Assembly (NCBI GenBank): GCA_012934845.2
Contig: WNNJ02003104.1
Span: forward strand, 1-64,000
DNA from: Pomphorhynchus laevis
Lineage: Eukaryota > Acanthocephala > Palaeacanthocephala > Echinorhynchida > Pomphorhynchidae
Reading direction: 5' to 3'
Length of the DNA stretch: 64,000 nucleotides
Shown here: piece after piece, positions 44,600 to 54,908 of the stretch
How positions within the stretch are numbered: the first letter of the stretch is position 1
Layout of the letters: each line of letters begins with the position of its first letter
Program-made: the position numbers and the translations under genes
Notes under the pieces: generated by a model
Seen by the model: the letters and a program-made list of their open reading frames with translations, nothing else
The model's database searches: none
What the model was told of the DNA's origin: nothing

Positions 44600-46000
44600 T
44601 CACAATCTATCGATAAATTCGTAGTCCGTATTAAATGGAATGATTGTGGTAGAACCTTCTACCATTCACTTCTATTCATCTGTTGTGAGTAACTGAATAT
44701 ACTCACGGCATTTCGTATTATGCCATTGTAACGTTCTACCTGTTCATTTCCGTTTGGATGATCCGGAGTCGTTTAGCTACTCGCAACTCCATTCTCCTTT
44801 AAGAATTGATTGACCTCATTGCTCAGGAACGATGCTCCACGGTCGCTATGGGTATAGCCGGACAGCCCGCACCGAGAGAATATTGTGGTCAGGCATTTGA
44901 TAACAGTGGAACTGCTCATAGTGGAATTGAGCAGAATAAACAGTGGAATTACAAACGGATACCTTGAATATTCATCCACAGCTGTGAATAAATATTTGTT
45001 CTATTTGAAGGATGGAAGGGGGGCCTTAAAGTCAATTGAAATTCTATTTATGTGCTTCAACGCTTGAATAAGCTGTAAGTCGACAATTGGCTTATTGAGT
45101 TTTGGTTTAAGAGCTGTACATTGCTTACATTGCGACGTTTACATTACATCTGACGTTGTTCAATAACTGACTTACTCCTGGGTGGCAAAGTCGTTGGTGA
45201 ATTTTTACCCGATCAGTTTGACTGATGGCGCATGCTCTTGACAATTCATTAGCCGCTACATTTTATTTTCCTGGACGGTAACGTATACTATAATTGAGAT
45301 CGGAGAGCTCAATTCTCCAACCCAAGATCTTATCGTTTTTTATTTTTGTTCTACGATGCCCATCCATCATATACGCAACCAACCGATGAACCGTAATTAG
45401 ATCGGATAATTTCACTTTGAGAAAATGTCGCCATTTGATAGTTTCGATTATCACCATAGCCTCATTTTCGACACCTGGGTAGTGAGTTTCGAATTGATTG
45501 AGAGTCCTTAATATAAAGGCGACAGGCGTACGCTCTGATTGAGTGTGGCCGAGATCGCATTATCGAAAGCGTCGAATTTCATAGTAAATAAACCGTGCTC
45601 GCCAATTGCTCCAAGTGATGCTTTCCCCAAGGTCTCTTTTAAGTCTTGAAGTGTTTTAGGTCATTTTCGTTCAATAGAAAAGTTTTACACTTGTATAATA
45701 TCTTAACTTTCGATGATAAATCGTATATCCATCGAGAGAAGTATGCAAGCATTCTAATGATAGGTGTGATGCTTTTTGAATCTGTAGGAATTGACGTGCT
45801 AAGGATTGGTAGTAATCTTTCCGGATCAAGACGAATTGTTCCATTACTTATGTTGTAGACCGGTAAGTTAATGGATTTAGCGAAAATGACATACCTAGCT
45901 GGATGTAGTGTCAGATTTCGCTTTTCGGCGGCTTGAAGAAACGCTTTACTTGAAGAAACGCTTATTATGTCTTCTAAAAGAGCACCCTATTCAAAGAAGC
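44600..46000 (-). mobile_element. Ty3/gypsy-type LTR retroelement fossil, RNase H and integrase regions
   Basis: On the minus strand, the RNase H region lies at about 45263-45560 (short motifs TKIKNDKILGWRIEL and YSIRYRPGK) and part of an integrase core at about 44773-44979 (DEYSRYPF, THSDRGASF). That is the RNase H-then-integrase order of Ty3/gypsy Pol. It is a broken fossil with several breaks, no recognisable LTR pair, and probably old. It abuts LINE A copy 3 at about 46 kb. Confidence 0.75.
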
Positions 46001-46199
46001 GTAATGCATCTATGCTGAGTCTATCCTCTCTAAAATTGGCTAAACAAGACAAAGTTTGGGAAGTAGCGGTCAACTAGGGAAATGAAGATAATGCCCGTGA
46101 GCAAGTGACAACCGCTACTTTGGTCGGGTGTGAGAAGGGCAACCGTCTCACCTCCGGTTCCGACTAGGAGGAGGGATCTCACTCTAGTTAAATCAACAC

Positions 46200-48330
46200 A
46201 ATGGGAAGAAATCAAGAGACTTTTTCACTAAATATCCTTCAGTGAAATTCGGAAGATGCTTCCGCCCTTAGCCTTCTATCTGGTAGATATGCAGATGTTA
46301 TAGTCATTCAGGAGACGCAGTCTATCCGTGTCTTAAGGAGCTCTTAACTAAGGTTAAAAGACTTTGAGATGAAGAGGAGTGAGGAGGGGTTACGTACGGA
46401 GTATAGTGAGTGTTGATGTACTTATGGATATATCGAGTAGAGCTCCTTAAGATCTTCCCTCTTAATAAACTATTCTTGTCAATCCATGTCTTGCTTAGCT
46501 ATATCACTATGTAAAAACGGTACACGCATCAGCATAGCCAATATCTATATCGGCCAATAGAAATGCACAAGAACCGTGACCTCCTGGATCGTATACTGGG
46601 TAGTGGTTATGACATGCTACTTAATGTCTTTAACGACAAAACCGGTCGTTGGATAATTGCAGCAATCCGCAGAGCCAGGAACGGGTACCTTATTCAAAAA
46701 CCAAATTCCCCCACCTTACATTGCTCAACAAATAATTCTCTCCTCTACATATTACTGTTACATAAGATGTTGTTGAAACCAATCTGTACTGAGCAATAGC
46801 ACCAAACACAGATCACCTCTCATTACCTAATTCGTTGACGGATAGAGGAAGATACGTTGTTTAGGAGAAGATATCACTTTGACACCACAAGAGTGGCTTT
46901 TGGTAGCATGGAGGTTGACAAAGTTTTGGAGGAGTCACTATTCCTACATAATCATTGAACCACTCAATATCCCCAACCAATCCCGCATTGTGTGACTTCA
47001 GGGGACTTATCTGTCACAAATATCCTAAACTCCTAAGGGTCACTCCAGGCACATCCAAATCCCATGCGCCACTATCCACTCAAGTCTGTCAGCTTTTGAC
47101 AGACATCCAGAAAAAGGAGGTTGCCATCACAATGCTACTAGCCTCCCCGTCCGGTGTTGCTGGCATTAATATCAGCCATCGTGTTTTTATACCAAAAAAG
47201 AAATCGATTTAATGTCCTAAAGATCTGCTGCCTATCTCGATTCAAAACTCCCTCATCTCCATTTACGAAAAGGCGTTTGCGCGTAAAATCCGCGACCATC
47301 TAGGTAGGCGAAATTTAATCCAACCAGGTTTTTATTGGTACGTAAAAGATCGCTCGGTCATACTGCAATTGGTGAAGTGAATTAGTTTTGTCAAGATAAC
47401 AGTCATCAGCTTGATGTAGCTGTCTTTCTTGATTTTCTGCTGCGTTTGATCGCATTTCCATTCCTTTTGTTATCTCTTCTCTCAGGTCCCTTGGGTTGCC
47501 TGCGAGAATTGTTAACAAGGTGGAAATATTGTTGTATACCAAGAGTTTCTTCTATGAAGACGACCCTGATGCGAGTCAGTTCTATCCTATTACAGGTGTG
47601 CCTCAAATCTCCCCACTTTCTCTAATCTTGTATCTTCCTGCCTCAATTGAATTTTACAACAAAAATAAAACGCGATCAATATCTAGTGGTATACCCTGAT
47701 GATACCACATCTCTGTTTTATGGACGCAGGTGCAAAGATTTAGTCTCGGACATCAGTCGTTTCTTTTTAAGATTAAAAGATCAGTTACCATCATCTAATC
47801 TTATTTTAAACTTAAACAAATCGCAGGTGGTCGTCTTTCATGGCGCCCCTGCCACCAAAAAGAAACTTAACAGACTAGCACTCTCTGCACTCTCTTTTAT
47901 TTTGCAGCCTCAACCACTCCCTATCTTTACGAGTCGAGTAAAATATCTGGGGTTCGCTGTAACGGTGAATAGGTCGTCGATAGCTGACCTGGATAGACTC
48001 AAACGTATCTTGATGAAAACTAGGCGGGCCCTGAAAGGGGCTAAGCATCTGTCATTAAATGGGAAAAACCAAGTGCGCCTCTGGGGTACTTGGGCTATCT
48101 CGGGATTGGTCTTCTTTTCGAGAGGACGGTCTCCAGAACAAAAACTAAGGTTTCTTAAACTCCTCATCTCGAGATTACCAAACATAGTCCGCCTCATCTG
48201 AATTCTTCGGGGGAAATATCCCGGATGGTTCAGTAGGAAGGTGGCGTGTTGGTGTGACTGGAGGGATCAGATATTACTGGACCTGATGCCGTGAATTATT
48301 ACTGAAGACTGCTTCTGATCAAAAGAAGAA
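46200..48330 (+). mobile_element. LINE family A, copy 3 (endonuclease, RT, 3' end)
   Basis: Endonuclease pieces ADVIVIQETQS (about 46290) and the frame 46563-46799 (HKNRDLLDRILGSGYDMLL, GRWIIAAIRRAR) precede the RT. The RT fingers and palm occupy 46955-47700 (GLPARIVN-type linker, GVPQISPLSLILYL as a degraded motif B). The frame 47647-48201 has VVYPDDTTSLFYGRRCKD, where YADD has become YPDD, followed by an intact thumb and the C-terminus LWGTWAISGLVFFSRGR. The 3' flank runs on with 'gaattcttcgggggaaatat'. It is inactive: catalytic change and frame breaks. The same 3' string reappears at the window's right end. Confidence 0.85.
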
Positions 48331-49289
48331 AGAACTCAAAACATTAAGTCTTAATTTGCCTGTCTTTATAACAGTTGTTATTTATTTAAGAAAATCTTTA
48401 TTATTACGAGAAGAGCGGATGTAAAATCAGTTTGGTCAGCGATTATTTCCTACACATTAGGACTAACGAGCCGGATTAAGCATTGCAACTTGTCAGGACA
48501 TTGCTCCCCACACGCTGTTAACAAGTTATCAAATGTACGCCGCCAGTATTTGTATTCGAATAAAGACTTTGCGTTTTCGGCTCTGTGATTAGCTTCTCAG
48601 AACATAGTATCCTTTCCTTTCTTGTTTAATATAATAGAGTAGACTGAACAACTTTATTAAACAAGAAATTACAGTGTAGCGTTGATAACATGATAAGTTC
48701 GAGCATGATTAGTTCATGATAAGTTTGTTATTAAACAACAAAGTTTATACATAATATCATGTGATCGCACAGCACGATTAAGAAGAATAAGTGCGTTTAT
48801 CTTGACAAGCATTGGCAAGCATGAACAGCATGCATCGCTCTCAAGAAAACTTACAACAGATTTCAATGAAAAACATGTCAATCTATATTGAGAGGGTTTA
48901 GACATTAGAATACAATTCGGATCGTGCATTTTTCGATTGTCGAGATATGTGTCTAACCTGGCAGATATTAAATTCGGAATCATGTTTCAGGGAAGCTCTT
49001 TCACTCTTTATTACGATAGCTTCAAGTGCACTTAAAAAACATTTCGTAAAAGAATACAACTGAAAAGAAACAGACAATCGGAAAACGAATTGTTTATCAA
49101 TGAAATCGTTTGAATAAATCAATTCAGCTAACTGAGTCTATGTATTTAAGATAATTATAAAATAAAACATAAATAAAAATAAATAAATAAAAATAATAAT
49201 GCTAAATCAACAAATGAAAATTTAATAATTAAATAATAAATAACAACAACAATTTCTTGACAAGAAAAAAAACAAAAAATATACAAGAT
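48331..49289. other. Unassigned, partial R-family end
   Basis: Frames of 89 and 74 aa on the minus strand (48714-48983, 48898-49122) are not recognised. A 'cagctaactgagtctatgta' string at 49127-49146 is a left end of repeat family R. Confidence 0.35.
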
Positions 49290-51130
49290 TTTTTCTGTCA
49301 ACACTGGTCCGGTAGTCGGTTCGTGGAGGCATTCCACGAACCAAACTACTCCAGACATCGCGATCCTGGGATCCAGACCAGAGTTCTCATTTAGATAGCC
49401 AAAGGCGATTTTCGGACAGTTTCGAGATTTGATCTCTCCACTGATATCGAGGTATACCTTGAGATCTCTTCAGAGAGTCTGGCCTGGAAAACCCTCAGAG
49501 AAAGCCGATCCCTACACATCCTCAGAATGTGTCCTAGCCACCTCAACTGACTTTCTTCGATGTAGAGAAGCAGCGACTTTACTCCGAGTCAATCCCGGAT
49601 GACCAAATTTCTAACCTTATCTCTAAAGCTAAGACCGGCCACACCGCGAAGGAAACTCATTTCGGTCGCATATATCCGAGATATTATCTTTTCGGTCATA
49701 ACCCAAAACTTATGACCATAGGTTAAGATAGGAACGAAGATTGCGTGGTAAACCGAAAGTTTCGCCCGAAGACTCAACTCTCGTTTCACCACGACAGACA
49801 TGTACAAAGAATGCATTGCTGCGTTAGATGCACAAATCCGCTTCTCAATCTCCTTGAAGTTCCTCGAGGACATCACACCTTGAAGTTCCTCGTTGTCCCT
49901 CGAGGACAATACACCAGGATACAGTTCGGTTGCTGATGAAATCAAACTGAAAACGACATTAATCGGAACAGCCCGTCTCAAATTTTGTCCACGTAAACAA
50001 GGAACAAAAGTGGAGACAAAGGACAACCTTGACGAGGCCCAACGCCTACTGGAAATGATTCAGACTTCCTACCTAGAACACGAACACAATTCATACTTTA
50101 TTCATACAGAGAAGTCCCATCTACCCGAAGATAGTGTGGTACCCCATACTGCCTTAGTACATCCCACAACCTCTCTCGCGGAACTCGGTCGAACGCCTTC
50201 TCCAAATCTACAAAGCAAATGTAGATCGGCTGAGCGAACTCCTAAGACCGTTCAAGGATAGTTGAGAGAGTAAAGAGCTTATATGTAGTTCCACAACCTA
50301 AAAGAAAGCCGCATTGTTCCTCTTGCCACTATCCCTCAACTATTGGTTGTATCCTTAACTCAAGAATCCTATCAAATAGCTTACCAGTTTGGCTAAGAAG
50401 AGTGATGCCCGATAATTGGAACACACTCTTCGGTCACCTTTCTTACACATCGGTATCACTACCGCAGTTCGCCACTCACTAGGCACCTTGCCCGACTTAA
50501 ATGCAACATTGAAGATCTGTGTTAGCAACTGTCTGCCAAAAACGTCGAGAGTATTTAAAGCTTCAGGTCGAATCTTATCTACTCCAGAAGACTTGCCATT
50601 ACGAAGTTTTTAAACAACAGCAATGACCTCTTCCAAAGAGATGAGCTATTCCGTTAGTTCTAAAGGTTCTACTTCTACAAGAGAAGGTATATCCATTAGA
50701 TTAATGAGACTCTTAAATTCTCTTTCTAACAACCAAGAATTTCTTCAATGTCAGTTAGCCTTGATCCTCTCTTGTCATAGACAGTTTGAGGAGTTTTCTT
50801 CTTTCCAACACGAAGGTTCCTTATCATCCTCCAGAACATCTTTGAAGCTGACATATAATCAAGTTCTAAGTGCTCTCGAAACTTCTCCCAAGCCGCCTTC
50901 TTCGCTTCGGTAACTGCTCTAGCTAAAGCTCTCTTTGACATTCGGTACTTATCTACAGCTTCCAGTGATTTATCTGACAAAGTCGCCTTATAAGCCAGCT
51001 TCTTCTGTTTGACAAAATTTCTAACTGTTGGTGTCCACCAAGCAGTTTGAGTATTTCCTACGCGACAAGCACCTAATGCTTTCGAGCCACGACTTTTAAC
51101 AGCAGCTTTGACAAGCAAGGATCTGAACAT
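49290..51130 (-). mobile_element. LINE family C, copy 3 (5'-truncated, no endonuclease)
   Basis: From 51130 down: a linker (AWWTPTVRNFVKQKKLAYK, then SASKMFWRMIRNLRVGKKK) and RT pieces including CFVDLEKAFDRVPRERLWDV (motif A, about 50200-50260) and a degraded RQGCPL (motif B) near 50030. The C-terminal region follows at 50026-49589 (SVVVKRELSLRAKLSVYHAI, FVPILTYGHKFWVM, ATEMSFLRGVAGLSFRDKV), then the 3' end to 49290. The endonuclease is missing, consistent with 5' truncation. Clade resembles RTE-like elements. Broken by stops and shifts. Confidence 0.8.
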
Positions 51131-51604
51131 CCCCTATTCCTTATCAATGCTCTTAACAGCAGCTTTGACAGCAGCTTGTTAAGATCAAACAGCAACAACA
51201 AGTATATATTGTTCGAAATCAGTCACCAACAGTTTGAATTACCCTGCATTTATTCACGCTGAAAACGGTCGTGGTCATATCCAACACATTGCGCAAGTTT
51301 TTGGTTGAACATTGTATAGATATGAGTCACTTTAGTCCATGCCATCTAGAGAGCAATTGACAAGTAGAACGATGTAACTGAATAATCCGACAAACAATAA
51401 AGTTTATTCTACATGATCGTCATCAATTAATTGAATATTGGCAGGATGTACTAGCTGAGGCCTTATTTTTGATATGGAGTCGTTTATGTACAGACATAGG
51501 TAAAATTTCACATCAGCAAATGTTCTACAATGAAGACGAACATTACAGATACAATCGAAACTTCTCGATTGGCTGATGAATCCCGGTCGGTTAAAAAATT
51601 TTAA
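51131..51604. other. Unassigned; short repeats of 'aacagcagctttgaca'
   Basis: The 16-bp string occurs about three times at 51098-51170, at the 5' boundary of LINE C copy 3. A plus-strand frame gives IEYWQDVLAEALFLIWSRL near 51430-51490, unrecognised. Confidence 0.35.
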
Positions 51605-51970
51605 TTGACGAATATGGACATTGATCCAGCAGAATATGCTCGACTAATAGAAGGAAACGGTCACTACGCACGTGTTTACCGTCGCGGGGGAGAAAGTACG
51701 GTTTTAACGAAATTCTTGGCCAAATCATCTGTAACTGATATTAAGTTAGGCAATGAAGATAATATATGTCTGCAAAATAGACAACATCCGAACGAATACA
51801 AATCATCACATTGTGATTCTACTATTTATGACGTAAGAGATTGTGATCATGAAATCGACGGAGATCACAAAACACAAGTACGCTATGATAATGTTGCCAC
51901 TTCTACAGCGAATGGAAAATTAAACAGATGTAATCTTAGAGAAGTAATCGAAATCCTTCAGAATACTTAA
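51605..51970 (+). CDS. Unrecognised 121-aa reading frame
   Basis: Starts MTNMDIDPAEYARLIEGNGH and contains a polar, Asp/Asn/His-rich C-terminal half. Its amino-acid usage is more protein-like than the surrounding frames, but no domain is recognised. A frame upstream in another phase (from about 51400) may belong to the same gene or pseudogene. It could be a small host gene, a last exon, or ORF1 of a retroelement. Confidence 0.25.
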   Translation: MTNMDIDPAEYARLIEGNGHYARVYRRGGESTVLTKFLAKSSVTDIKLGNEDNICLQNRQHPNEYKSSHCDSTIYDVRDCDHEIDGDHKTQVRYDNVATSTANGKLNRCNLREVIEILQNT

Positions 51971-52606
51971 AAGATTATGAATGGAAATTCAAAGATGAAG
52001 AAAATGAACCGCGGAGAATGCAGTAGAATTGAAGTTGTAATACATTTGTAATACTAATACAATTTCTATAATGTTTTATAGATGTAACAATAACCATTTA
52101 CTTTGATCTTTGGTTGGTACATCGCTATCCACTCAACAGACTCATTTCCGTCCTTCAAACACAGTCTCCGATATTTTTTGTCCCTTAATTCAATTATTCA
52201 CACTATTTTAAACTCTCCCACACATCAACATCAACAAAATTAGCATACTTTCGTTCTTCGCTTCATTTTTGTTCAGTTATTCGCACTCTTTTTTGTTGAT
52301 GTATACAATACCCACTTTAATAATAAACCAAATTCATCCGTGATCGAACAAAATTCTCATCGAAAATACATAATTGGCTCAATGAATCAAACAACGAATA
52401 AAATGATTTTATACCCATGAATTATTATAGGTAATGTTCAGAAACGAATCTTATAAATTGATGTTATCTGCGGCTAATTAAATCGTATTGAGATGTGATG
52501 AGAAAAAGTAGGAAAGGAGAGATGATATAGTTTATTTCTAGGAAGTTTGTTTAAAATAACCTGATGGCAACAGAGCAACGAAATTTGTTGGATCATTATT
52601 ATTATT
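51971..52606. other. AT-rich left flank of the composite insertion
   Basis: No frame above 60 aa is supported; no repeat was recognised. Confidence 0.4.
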
Positions 52607-52621
52607 AATAATATCTGCTCA

Positions 52622-52685
52622 GACCGACGAACTTTCAGACCGACGAACTTTCAGACCGACGAACTTTCAGACCGACGAACTTTCA
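52622..52685 (+). repeat. Four 16-bp tandem repeats at the LINE D 5' end
   Basis: GACCGACGAACTTTCA is repeated four times without change, then a partial fifth. Tandem 5' monomers serve as promoters in several LINE families; that role is an inference here. Confidence 0.9.
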
Positions 52686-52737
52686 GACCGTCGCCTCGCT
52701 TCGCTCAGCGACGTAAATATTCGGTTACATTTGCACG

Positions 52738-52986
52738 ATGGTTCGTGGCCGTCCCTTACACGAGAGTCTTTGTTGCACATGCAATGGACCGGCGGCGATT
52801 TGTAAAGGATGTAGGTGTGCGAAGTCGAATATTAGATGTATTAATTGTCGTGCGCCGAACTGTAAAAACAAAGAACTACTCTCTAAGACTTTAAATATAG
52901 CCGAGGAATCCGGCTCAAGCCCTTCAATATCACTAAATGACGCTTATAAGCACCGAAATTATACAATCGATGACATGTATTTGTGA
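52738..52986 (+). CDS. CXC-like cysteine-rich small protein, probable LINE D ORF1
   Basis: 82 aa. Residues about 12-44 hold nine cysteines: CCTCNGPAAICKGCRCAKS, followed by C-x2-C-x4-C-x-N. The order CxGCRCxKS....CxxC....CxN resembles the CXC domains of MSL2 and tesmin/TSO1-type proteins, which bind DNA through clustered zinc ions. The rest is a short polar tail. It lies ~50 bp after the 5' tandem repeats and just before the RT, so it occupies the position of an ORF1. Most LINE ORF1 proteins carry CCHC, RRM or PHD domains instead. The ATG at 52738 is the first in frame. Its end (52986) meets the RT at what looks like an internal deletion of the endonuclease. Confidence 0.55.
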   Translation: MVRGRPLHESLCCTCNGPAAICKGCRCAKSNIRCINCRAPNCKNKELLSKTLNIAEESGSSPSISLNDAYKHRNYTIDDMYL

Positions 52987-52989
52987 ATA

Positions 52990-54908
52990 TGGTGTTTATA
53001 AGCAGGCGAGAAATTTCTTCAATTCTTTAAAGCGACATAAGCGCTATTTATTTGAAAATGGTCTAGCTCATAGTTGTAGACATGATCCCAAAGCTCTCTT
53101 TCTATATGTGAATAGTAGTAGGAACGCTAATAAAACAATTGGCCAATATTTTGATAGCGTTATTGAAGACGACCTTGCTGAGATGTTCTCAAGGCATTTT
53201 TACTTGTACAAAGAGACTACAAACGAGTATTCTGAACCTATCCAGAACAGTGAAACGATAAGAGGTGCTAGTGTTTCATATCCTAGTTTAGACATAGCTA
53301 ATTTGATAACTCCCGAGAAAGTTTTAGCTGAACTGCATCGTCTTAAAGAGACAAACTCCAAAGGTGCTGATTTGTTACCTTCGATATATCTTCGTCGAAT
53401 AGCAGACTCAATATATACACCACTTTGTAACATATTTCGACAATCTATTATTGATACGAATCTTCCAAAAGAGTGGAAACAATCGATCATTCACCCCATC
53501 TTCAAAAAGGGTGATAGATCTTCAGTAGACAATTATAGACCAGTAAGTATTACTTGCTTATGTTGTAGAATGTTAGAGCGAATTATACATGGTTATATGG
53601 TCAAGTTTTATAGTGAGAATAATGTAATAGCTTCTGAGCAACATGGTTTCCGTAAGGGTTATTCGACAGTTACTAATCTACTCGCTGCCCATCTTGATTG
53701 GTCAGCTAATAAAGCCGTATCAATTGCTACTGACATCATATTCTTCGATTTCTCTAAGGCATTTGACAGAGTAGACCATAGACTCCTCCTAAATAAACTA
53801 GAGAAAAGTGGCATTCCATTCTTGCTTGTTAGATGGATTGAATCGTTTTTAAGCAATCGTAGTTATTGTGTGCATGTAGATAATTTTTACTCTTCTTCGC
53901 GGCCATGTAATATAGGGGTGCCTCAAGGTTCAGTATTGGGTCCATTGTTATTTAGTGTCTACATCAACGATATCCCGGAATTTATTGATTCTCGGATGCT
54001 TTTATATGCAGACGATTTGAAAATCTGGCGGGCAATTCGTTCACCCAATGATATAGTCAAACTGCAACGGGATATCGATGAAGTCGAAAATTGGGCTCTG
54101 CTCAATAGGTTGATTGTAAATATATCAAAATGCAAACATTTACGTGTTCGTGGCGGAAATGCTCAATCTTTAGTTAATTATAGCTTTCAAAGCAGTGATA
54201 TAGAACGAGTGAACAAATATAAGGACTTGGGAGTGTGGATAAACAGTGATTTGAGTACCGTCACACATACTGAACATGCTTGTTCAAATGCGTTGGGGAT
54301 AATCGGTCAACTTCGACGCACTTTCATTGCACTTAATCAATTTGCCCTACGTCCGCTAATCTTTGCTCATGTGTTGAGCCGTCTTCTATATGCTGCGCCG
54401 TGTGTGTATCCCCAAAATTCAAAAGAACATATTAGTTCAGAGAGGGTACTTCATAGAGCTACCAAGCTAGCACCGCAACTGAAATTTTTGTCGTACCCTG
54501 ATCGATTAAAAGCACTTAGACTTGAGACTGTCACGTGGACCCGCCGGTACATCGATATGAGTATGGTCTGACAAATTCTTAATGATTTGGATCATCCACT
54601 TCGAGATTGTCTTCATTTGCGCTCATCCAATATCCTCCGAGGCCATGGTTTAACCCTGCGACGTGAAAGGATAAGAAAATCACGAGCTGTCCAATTTGAT
54701 CGGCGAGTTGTATCTCTGTGGAATAGGCTTGGAGAGTCAACAGTGTGCAGTAGCAATATCAACGAATTCAAAAAGAAATTACGGATGGAGAATGCCATGG
54801 GGAAAGCTGCTTTTCCGTATTTGTGATACTTTTATTATATTTTCTTTTTTTCTGCAGTGATCAGCCAATTAAGCCATGCTTTTATGTGCTGTTGAAACAT
54901 TAATAATA
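52990..54908 (+). mobile_element. LINE family D reverse transcriptase and 3' end
   Basis: One frame from about 53000 to 54826 holds fingers (DRSSVDNYRPVSITCLCCRM), motif A (IFFDFSKAFDRVDHRLLLNK), motif B (GVPQGSVLGPLLFS), the catalytic YADD (LLYADDLKIWR, near 54005), and a C-terminal tail (AVQFDRRVVSLWN, then MENAMGKAAFPYL). A single in-frame TGA near 54569 stands where related LINE E has Trp (DLSLVWKIL). No APE endonuclease lies between the CXC frame and the RT, so about 700 bp are probably deleted. The 3' untranslated part ends in a TAA-type repeat at about 54908. Clade: CR1/Jockey-like, close to LINE E at 58-61 kb. Confidence 0.85.
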
